DNA from: an uncultured Flavobacteriia bacterium
GTDB lineage: Bacteria; Bacteroidota; Bacteroidia; Flavobacteriales_D; Crocinitomicaceae
Reading direction: 5' to 3'
Length of the DNA stretch: 7,297 nucleotides
Assembly (NCBI GenBank): GCA_903930085.1
Contig: CAIYXD010000331.1
Span: 1 to 7,297 of the forward strand
Positions 1 through 5,201 of the stretch are shown piece after piece. Positions within the stretch are counted from its first letter, which is position 1. The number at the start of each line of letters is the position of its first letter. Both the position numbers and the translations under genes were made by a program. The notes under the pieces are model-generated. The model was given only the letters and a program-made list of their open reading frames with translations, was not told where the DNA came from and did not search any database.

Positions 1-524
1 AATAAAGCGGCAGATGAAATAATAGCAGTTCCATGTTGGTCATCGTGCATAATTGGAATATCCAACTCTTCCTTCAATCTCCGTTCGATTTCAAATGCTT
101 CTGGAGCCTTTATATCCTCTAAATTAATACCACCAAAAGTTGGCGCAATTGCTTTTACAGTTTGTATAAATAATTCAGGATCTGTTGCATCTACTTCAAT
201 GTCAAAAACATCTATATCTGCAAAAATTTTAAAAAGTAATCCTTTTCCTTCCATTACCGGTTTTGACGCTAAGGGACCAATATTACCTAGTCCTAAAACT
301 GCCGTTCCATTTGAAATAACAGCAACTAAATTTGCCTTACTCGTATATTTATATACATCGTCCGGATTTTCAGCAATTTTCAAACATGGTTCTGCAACGC
401 CTGGAGAATACGCCAGGGATAAATCTCTTTGGGATGAATATGGTTTAGTTGGTACTACCTCTATTTTCCCCGGTTTACCCGAGGAGTGGTAATCTAATGC
501 ATCTTGTTTTTTTATTTTAGCCAT
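1..524 (-). CDS. maeB: NADP-dependent malic enzyme (MaeB type), N-terminal 174 residues, cut by window edge
   Basis: Malic enzyme oxidatively decarboxylates malate to pyruvate and reduces NAD(P), in the cytoplasm. The reading frame translates from ATG at 524 as MAKIKKQDALDYHSSG and stays open to position 1, giving 174 codons. Visible family signatures are LSLAYSPGVAEPC with the catalytic Tyr near residue 39, VMEGKGLLFK with the catalytic Lys near 94, GINLEDIKAPE with metal ligands Glu136 and Asp137, and HDDQHGTA (160-167) with the third metal ligand Asp162. The spacing and wording of these motifs match the bacterial MaeB branch rather than the longer eukaryote-like MaeA. The start is fixed by an in-frame TAG at 531-533, three codons upstream. 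MaeB proteins usually continue into a Rossmann domain and often a C-terminal phosphotransacetylase-like domain; both would lie outside the window, so I cannot tell whether this is the long hybrid form. The cofactor preference is inferred from the family, not seen. Confidence 0.93.
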   Translation of the reverse strand, partial: MAKIKKQDALDYHSSGKPGKIEVVPTKPYSSQRDLSLAYSPGVAEPCLKIAENPDDVYKYTSKANLVAVISNGTAVLGLGNIGPLASKPVMEGKGLLFKIFADIDVFDIEVDATDPELFIQTVKAIAPTFGGINLEDIKAPEAFEIERRLKEELDIPIMHDDQHGTAIISSAAL

Positions 525-590
525 AATCGTCTATTGAAGCCGCTAAAGATACGAAAATGGATTTAAATTTCGCTTTATTCCGAACTTGGG

Positions 591-628
591 AAAATAAAAA
601 AACCCGAATCCTTTCGGACCCGGGTTTT
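591..628 (-). terminator. Rho-independent terminator of the T9SS protein gene
   Basis: A hairpin pairs AAAACCCG (599-606) with CGGGTTTT (621-628). After a 2x2 internal loop, an inner TCC/GGA stem (609-611 with 616-618) closes a TTTC loop. Read on the minus strand it is followed by a run of seven T residues and further T-rich sequence towards 591. It lies 19 nt past the stop codon at 647. Because it sits upstream of the malic enzyme gene (start 524), it should insulate that gene, whose promoter must then lie within roughly 525-598. Confidence 0.88.
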
Positions 629-646
629 CAATTTGAGCGTTATGTA

Positions 647-2173
647 TTATTTTATAACAACATTTTTGCTTGTAGAAACTCCATTAGAAGTAATTGAAAC
701 AATATAACTTCCTTTTGCAACTTCTGCAATTGGGAAAGTGATTGTTTGTGTTCCTGATAAAGAAGTGTGGTTTTGAGAAGAAACAACTCGACCTTGAAGA
801 TCCATGATAGCTACTTCATAATCTGAATTATTTGCTTCGAAAACAACATTTACAACATCTGTTGCAGGATTAGGGAATACGTTAAACGAAACAACGTCTA
901 ATTCATTGATTCCCAAAACACCTGTTTTGAATGCGCCAACTTCGATGTCCATGAATTCAGCACCTGAAACTAAAGTAGTTCCAGCAGCATCTTTCACAGC
1001 GTATGCACCATTACCATAAGAACAGCAAATTCCATCTCCATAAGAATCAAGAATTTCAAATGTGTAACACATTGAAGGAGTTAAAGCAACTTGAACAGGC
1101 GCTTGAACAGTTTGACCATTAGCAGCTAAATCTGTCCATGGACCACCTTGAGCAACAACTGTTCCTGAAGCGTTTTTGATTTTCCAAGTAGTCTCAGAAG
1201 CGTATCGATCTGTTGTCATGTTTACTACAACAAATTGAGATACCGCTGAAGCAGCTGTTGCAATATTTGCAGATACAGTATTATTTGCAGCAGTTGCATC
1301 ATTAGCAGCTGTTACAACTACGGATAAATTACCACCAGTAAAAGCAGCAATCGGTGTACATGTAACTGTTGCAACACCGTAAGTTGAAAGACTTCCTGTA
1401 TATGTTCCTGTTGAAACAACAGTTGCACCTTGAGAAATCGTTACTGTTGCAGCTGTCAACGCTGAAGTTCCATTATTTTGAATTTTTACAGCTGGCGTAT
1501 AGGCTCCTTCACAGTGAACTGTTGATCCTGCATACATCAAAGCAGAAACATCAGAAGGTTGAGAAGCTGGAGCTGGACAAGCACCAACCGTACCATAGAA
1601 TCCAGTAGCAGTCAACTGACCAACTTCTGTAATAACTCTATTTGGACAAATTCTGTAAATTGTTGGAAAATAAGCAATTGCATAGTCATTGTTAACTTGC
1701 GTTGCAGTTGCAGCAATTGGATTCGCCATTGGGAATGGAATTTGACCCAATGTTGCGTTTGGTTCAATCCAGTTTCCAATAGTACCACTACCATCCAACA
1801 TAGTAGCGTCAGCTGTTGTTCCGTCACCATCCATCCAGATTACCATTACGTCATCTGTTGATGTAGCACTAACTCCAAGTTGACCTGCAGGCCCATGGTT
1901 TACATACAATTCATCTAAAGCACCAGTTAAATGGTGATTCCAACATGGACCACACCACGTTGCAGAAACATCTAAAAACACTGTGTAACCAGCATCTAAA
2001 TAATCGTACAATTTAAACGATCCATTACTATTCAATCCAGCAGCAGATAACCAAGGTTGGTATGCACTAACTGTGAAATCTGGAGCAATAGAACCATCCG
2101 TCAATTGAGCATTCGAAACATTCGAATTAAAAATTGCCGCTAAAGTTAAAGCAGAAAATAAAAGTTTTTTCAT
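647..2173 (-). CDS. Secreted thioredoxin-like protein with T9SS type A sorting domain
   Basis: A 508-residue exported protein. Residues 1-22 form a signal peptide (MKKLLFSALTLAAIF, Ala-X-Ala-like SNA before Gln23). Residues 27 to about 190 look like a thioredoxin/TlpA-type domain: SATWCGPCWNH carries a CxxC pair (Cys74, Cys77), and AYFPTIYRICP supplies the expected cis-proline at Pro170, after a long stretch (about 115-160) that looks like an insertion in the fold. Residues about 205-305 resemble a CARDB/Ig-like beta domain (VKIQNNGTSAL, then AANDATAANNTV). Residues 312-415 are a second beta-rich module with CYTFEILDSYGDGICCSYGNG (369-388), a pattern common in T9SS cargo. Residues 427-508 are a type A sorting domain (FNVFPNPATDVVNV, MDLQGRVV, GSYIVSI, ending NVVIK). 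The protein should cross the outer membrane by T9SS, lose its C-terminal domain, and be surface-anchored or released. ATG at 2173 is supported by an in-frame TAA at 2192-2194 and by the signal peptide. The redox substrate is unknown; thiol-disulfide activity is inferred from CxxC alone. Confidence 0.9.
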   Translation of the reverse strand: MKKLLFSALTLAAIFNSNVSNAQLTDGSIAPDFTVSAYQPWLSAAGLNSNGSFKLYDYLDAGYTVFLDVSATWCGPCWNHHLTGALDELYVNHGPAGQLGVSATSTDDVMVIWMDGDGTTADATMLDGSGTIGNWIEPNATLGQIPFPMANPIAATATQVNNDYAIAYFPTIYRICPNRVITEVGQLTATGFYGTVGACPAPASQPSDVSALMYAGSTVHCEGAYTPAVKIQNNGTSALTAATVTISQGATVVSTGTYTGSLSTYGVATVTCTPIAAFTGGNLSVVVTAANDATAANNTVSANIATAASAVSQFVVVNMTTDRYASETTWKIKNASGTVVAQGGPWTDLAANGQTVQAPVQVALTPSMCYTFEILDSYGDGICCSYGNGAYAVKDAAGTTLVSGAEFMDIEVGAFKTGVLGINELDVVSFNVFPNPATDVVNVVFEANNSDYEVAIMDLQGRVVSSQNHTSLSGTQTITFPIAEVAKGSYIVSITSNGVSTSKNVVIK

Positions 2174-2349
2174 AGTTATTATAATTAAGTATTAAGAAAT
2201 ATAAATGTAAAAGTAACTTTTTCTCGAATTTAAAAAAATAAATTCCTAAAAGATTATTGGACTCCTAAAAATTAGTAACAATATAAGAAGAACAAATCAA
2301 TAGAAAAGGGGCTTTTCGCCATGAGCACAAAAGGAATGGAATAAAAAAA

Positions 2350-3099
2350 TTACTTTTTCTTTAAATCTTCCTTTACGAATATTTCAATAGCTGCTGTCAT
2401 GGAAGGTGCATTTGGCATTGGTGCATGGATATCCAATCGTAAATTGTTCTTAATTACTGCGTTGGCGGTTGTAGGACCAAAAGCTGCTATTCTTGTATTG
2501 TTTTGCTTGAAATCAGGGAAATTTTTCAACAAAGATTCAATACCGCCTGGACTAAAAAACACCAATAAATCATAATAAACATCTTCTAAATCTGAGAGAT
2601 CAGACGCAACAGTTTTGTATAAAATTGCTTTCGAGAAATTGATTTTTTGTTCTTCTAAAGTCTCTGGGATTTTATCGCGTAAAATATCTGTGCAAGGCAA
2701 TAAATATTTTTCACCTTTGTGCTTTTTCATGAGTTCAGCAAGATCTTCAATGGTATGTTTACCAAAAAATATCTTTCTTTTTCGATATGTGACATACTTC
2801 TGCAAATAAAAAGCTACAGCTTCTGTGATGCAAAAATATTTCATTGCATCTGGCACGTCGAAACGTATTTCTTCTGCTACACGAAAAAAATGGTCAACAG
2901 CTGTTTTTGAAGTGAAAATCACAGCTGTGTGTTCTGGAATATTAATTTTCTGAAGACGGAACTCTTGGGCCCCAACTCCTTCAACGTGAATGAATGGACG
3001 GAAATCAATCTTTAATTTGTATTTCTCCGCCAAATCATAATACGGCGATTTATCTCCTTCCGGTTTTGGTTGAGATACTAATATAGTTTTGATTGCCAA
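2350..3099 (-). CDS. hemD: Uroporphyrinogen-III synthase, TTG start
   Basis: HemD closes and inverts ring D of hydroxymethylbilane to give uroporphyrinogen III, the branch point to heme, siroheme and cobalamin, in the cytoplasm. The 249-residue length is normal. Family-like segments are TILVSQPKPE at the N-terminus, IFTSKTAVDHFF (61-72), the linker-region YLLPCTDI (132-139), ILYKTV with a conserved-type Tyr161, LVFFSPGGIESL (179-190) and IAAFGPTTANAVIKNN (204-219). HemD diverges strongly between phyla; the identification rests on this motif order and on resemblance to flavobacterial homologues. The start codon is TTG at 3097-3099: an in-frame TAA lies a few codons upstream, there is no ATG between, and the conserved TILVSQ motif begins only four residues in. 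No Shine-Dalgarno is visible. It lies 31 nt downstream of the DUF4271 gene and is probably cotranscribed with it. Confidence 0.9.
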   Translation of the reverse strand: MAIKTILVSQPKPEGDKSPYYDLAEKYKLKIDFRPFIHVEGVGAQEFRLQKINIPEHTAVIFTSKTAVDHFFRVAEEIRFDVPDAMKYFCITEAVAFYLQKYVTYRKRKIFFGKHTIEDLAELMKKHKGEKYLLPCTDILRDKIPETLEEQKINFSKAILYKTVASDLSDLEDVYYDLLVFFSPGGIESLLKNFPDFKQNNTRIAAFGPTTANAVIKNNLRLDIHAPMPNAPSMTAAIEIFVKEDLKKK

Positions 3100-3130
3100 T
3101 GTTCTATAAAATTAATTTTCAAATCTCTTA

Positions 3131-3790
3131 TTACCTTGCGAAATTCATTGCCAAATAGTAGTAAGCACTATATAATGGCAAAATTTCAAGTGTGCAAAAG
3201 TATAAAATTAAATAATACCATGGCACACCATTTATCAAAATGGCTACAGTGTTTTTCAAAACACGCGTTAAGTATTGTAAAACAAGGAGTAATCCGAAAA
3301 TAACTAGGTAAACGGTATTGAACCCTGGATTCATTATCCACAATAGAGAAACCAAGGATAAAAACAGGCCAAAAAACTGATTCAAAGAAAGTGTTATAAT
3401 TAACGAGCTATTCAACTTTTTGGATTCTCCAGTAATTGCTCCAACCAATATAACACTCGCTGTGTCCAAAATAAATAATCCAATCGGAATCAGAATAGAA
3501 AGCCCAATTGCCCATGCTAGGTCAAGGGAAAGTGTGCGACTAAAAAGCAGAAATAAACATACGGAAAAACAAACAAAATAATTTAGTATTAAGAAAATAG
3601 AGCTAAGCGATTCCATCCGCATGTTTGCTTTAAAATACTGATCAATAGACATGTTTTTTAAAAATGCAGAAAGAACCGTAGGGATTGCCTTTGAATTTCT
3701 GATTCTGGCCAAAATAACCAATAGTAAGGAAGTCGCTAAGATTCCGGTTAGTATAAGTGTAAAAGACTGAACACGCATATCCAGCTCCAT
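3131..3790 (-). CDS. DUF4271 family integral membrane protein, function unknown
   Basis: I recognise the family (DUF4271, restricted to Bacteroidota as far as I know) mainly by its C-terminus, WYYLILYFCTLEILPLYSAY, and by its place directly before hemD. From the ATG at 3790 the protein has 219 residues. Hydrophobicity suggests about six membrane segments; the first is FTLILTGILATSLLLVILA, followed by a basic, polar stretch containing FLKNMSIDQYFK, and then the remaining helices up to ILYFCTLEILPLYSAYYYLA. It should sit in the inner membrane. The frame also allows a TTG start at 3835 (15 extra residues); I prefer ATG 3790 because family members begin only a few residues before the first membrane segment, though the next gene does use TTG. 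No catalytic residues are evident and no biochemical role is assigned. Coupling to hemD suggests, but does not show, a link to tetrapyrrole metabolism. Confidence 0.85.
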   Translation of the reverse strand: MELDMRVQSFTLILTGILATSLLLVILARIRNSKAIPTVLSAFLKNMSIDQYFKANMRMESLSSIFLILNYFVCFSVCLFLLFSRTLSLDLAWAIGLSILIPIGLFILDTASVILVGAITGESKKLNSSLIITLSLNQFFGLFLSLVSLLWIMNPGFNTVYLVIFGLLLVLQYLTRVLKNTVAILINGVPWYYLILYFCTLEILPLYSAYYYLAMNFAR

Positions 3791-3866
3791 TGGAACACTG
3801 CTAATTCTACCATTAAAAAAATGAACCAAAAACAACTTGCTATGTTATACTAATAACTTTAAAGTA

Positions 3867-3874
3867 CAAAGTTA
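3867..3874 (-). promoter_or_regulatory. Possible -7 element for the DUF4271-hemD operon
   Basis: On the minus strand this reads TAACTTTG, an exact match to the Bacteroidota -7 consensus TAnnTTTG. I do not see a clear TTTG -33 element at the usual distance. Transcription would start near 3860, leaving a leader of about 70 nt before ATG 3790 or about 25 nt before the alternative TTG at 3835. It is the only exact consensus match that I found in the divergent region on this strand. Confidence 0.35.
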
Positions 3875-3893
3875 ACAACCTTCACTAAGATTC

Positions 3894-3924
3894 TTTCCTT
3901 GTCAATAAAATATATTTAAATTTG
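3894..3924 (+). promoter_or_regulatory. Probable sigma-ABfr-type promoter for glutaryl-CoA dehydrogenase
   Basis: TAAATTTG at 3917-3924 matches the Bacteroidota -7 consensus TAnnTTTG exactly. TTTC at 3894-3897 is a one-mismatch -33 element with a 19-nt spacer. The start site would be near 3930, giving a very short, A-rich leader before ATG 3945 and no Shine-Dalgarno, as is usual in this phylum. Confidence 0.5.
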
Positions 3925-3944
3925 TCACTTAAAAAAATCATAAA

Positions 3945-5144
3945 ATGAGAACTGATCAATACACACATCCAGATTATTTCAACATGGATGACCTTTTATC
4001 TGATGAACATAAATTAGTCCGTGATACAGCTAGAGCTTGGGTAAAGAAAGAAGTGTCACCGATTATTGATGAACATTACGAAAAAGCAACTTTCCCAATG
4101 CACCTTTTGGCAGGACTTGGCGAAATCGGTGCTTTTGGGCCTTATATTCCAGAAGAATACGGTGGTGCAGGATTAGATCACATTTCATATGGCTTGATTA
4201 TGCAAGAGTTGGAGCGTTGCGATTCTGGATTGCGTTCAACAGCTTCGGTTCAATCTTCTCTTGTAATGTACCCTATTTGGAAATATGGTTCGGAAGAACA
4301 ACGTCAAAAATATTTACCAAAATTAGCAACAGGAGAAATGATGGGTTGTTTTGGTTTAACAGAACCAGACCACGGATCCAATCCATCCGGTATGACAACT
4401 AATTTTAAAGATGCTGGAGATCATATCATATTAAATGGTGCAAAAATGTGGATTTCGAATTCCCCTTTTGCAGATATTGCGGTTGTTTGGGCGAAAGACG
4501 AAACAGGACGGATCCATGGTGTAATTGTTGAACGTGGGATGGAAGGATTTTCTACCCCAGAAATGCATGGTAAACTTTCATTGCGCGCATCGGCAACTGG
4601 AGAATTAATTTTTGTGGACGTAAAAGTTCCTAAATCACATATTTTACCTGGTCGTTCAGGACTTGGCGCACCACTTAGTTGTTTGGATTCAGCACGATTT
4701 GGAATTGCTTGGGGCGCACTAGGAGCAGCAATGGACTGTTACGATCAAGCACTGCGTTATTCAAAAGAACGCACACAATTTGGTGTTCCGATTGGAGCAT
4801 TTCAGTTGATTCAGAAAAAATTAGCGGAAATGATAACGGAGATTACCAAAGCGCAACTTCTTACTTTGCGCGTCGGACAATTGAGAAATGAAGGGAAGGC
4901 AACTTCTGCTCAAATTTCAATGGCGAAACGCAACAATGTAGAGATTGCATTGAATATTGCACGTGAAGCGCGTCAGATTCATGGCGGTATGGGAATTACG
5001 AGTGAATATTCTATTATGCGCCACATGGCTAATCTTGAATCGGTTGTCACATATGAAGGAACACACGATATTCACTTATTGATTACCGGAATGGATATTA
5101 CAGGAATTCCAGCATTTACAAGAGAGATGCCGGATATAAAATAA
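3945..5144 (+). CDS. gcdH: Glutaryl-CoA dehydrogenase (decarboxylating)
   Basis: This FAD enzyme of the acyl-CoA dehydrogenase family oxidises and decarboxylates glutaryl-CoA to crotonyl-CoA and CO2, in the breakdown of lysine and tryptophan. The 399 residues match the mature length of the mitochondrial enzyme. Visible signatures: ELERCDSGLRSTASVQSSLV (89-108), GCFGLTEPDHGSNPS (134-148) for flavin contact, KMWISNS (167-173), RTQFG (276-280), RQIHGGMG (343-350), and TYEGTHDIHLLITG (369-382), where Glu371 is the catalytic base. Aligned by eye to human GCDH, Glu90, Arg97, Ser98, Tyr370 and Glu371 correspond to Glu87, Arg94, Ser95, Tyr369 and Glu370. Arg97 is the substrate-carboxylate contact that separates this enzyme from other acyl-CoA dehydrogenases, and the whole set fits the decarboxylating form. 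The gene is monocistronic: divergent from DUF4271-hemD and convergent with recJ. Electrons would go to an electron-transfer flavoprotein encoded elsewhere. Confidence 0.95.
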   Translation: MRTDQYTHPDYFNMDDLLSDEHKLVRDTARAWVKKEVSPIIDEHYEKATFPMHLLAGLGEIGAFGPYIPEEYGGAGLDHISYGLIMQELERCDSGLRSTASVQSSLVMYPIWKYGSEEQRQKYLPKLATGEMMGCFGLTEPDHGSNPSGMTTNFKDAGDHIILNGAKMWISNSPFADIAVVWAKDETGRIHGVIVERGMEGFSTPEMHGKLSLRASATGELIFVDVKVPKSHILPGRSGLGAPLSCLDSARFGIAWGALGAAMDCYDQALRYSKERTQFGVPIGAFQLIQKKLAEMITEITKAQLLTLRVGQLRNEGKATSAQISMAKRNNVEIALNIAREARQIHGGMGITSEYSIMRHMANLESVVTYEGTHDIHLLITGMDITGIPAFTREMPDIK

Positions 5145-5153
5145 ACAGAATTA

Positions 5154-5193
5154 AAAGCAAAAAAGCCATCTGAATAAGGTGGCTTTTTGCTTG
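5154..5193. terminator. Shared bidirectional terminator between gcdH and recJ
   Basis: A long hairpin pairs AAGCAAAAAAGCCATC with GGTGGCTTTTTGCTT around a loop of about seven bases, with one bulged A and one G-T pair. The GC-rich core GCCATC/GGTGGC is flanked by A runs on the left and T runs on the right, so either transcript ends in a U-rich tract. It sits 9 nt after the gcdH stop and 8 nt after the recJ stop on the opposite strand, which suits a terminator serving both convergent genes. Confidence 0.88.
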
Positions 5194-5201
5194 TATCCAT
5201 T

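Noticed and set aside
199..492. Plus-strand open frame of 97 codons
   Set aside because: It lies entirely inside the malic enzyme gene on the other strand, and its product resembles no known family.
544..551. TATCTTTA on the minus strand as a promoter for the malic enzyme gene
   Set aside because: It misses the final G of the consensus and has no -33 partner; the location is plausible but the evidence is too weak.
1369..1861. Overlapping open frames on both strands within the T9SS protein gene
   Set aside because: They are shadows of the 508-residue frame, which has a signal peptide and recognisable domains; the products are low-complexity and rich in Gln, Trp or Ser from Ala/Thr/Val codons read out of frame.
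2196..2209. TATATTTC and TACATTTA on the minus strand as -7 elements for the T9SS gene
   Set aside because: Each misses the final G of TAnnTTTG and no TTTG -33 element is present; in such AT-rich sequence these are expected by chance.
2303..2320. Short inverted repeat GAAAAG-GGG-CTTTTC in the gap after hemD
   Set aside because: The stem is only 6 bp and AT-rich, and no T run follows on the minus strand, so I do not call it a terminator. The rest of the 2174-2349 gap shows only A/T-rich sequence.
2321..2344. Seven-codon plus-strand frame beginning ATGAGCACAAAAGG
   Set aside because: It is too short to judge, lies in AT-rich intergenic sequence, and lacks any supporting homology or context.
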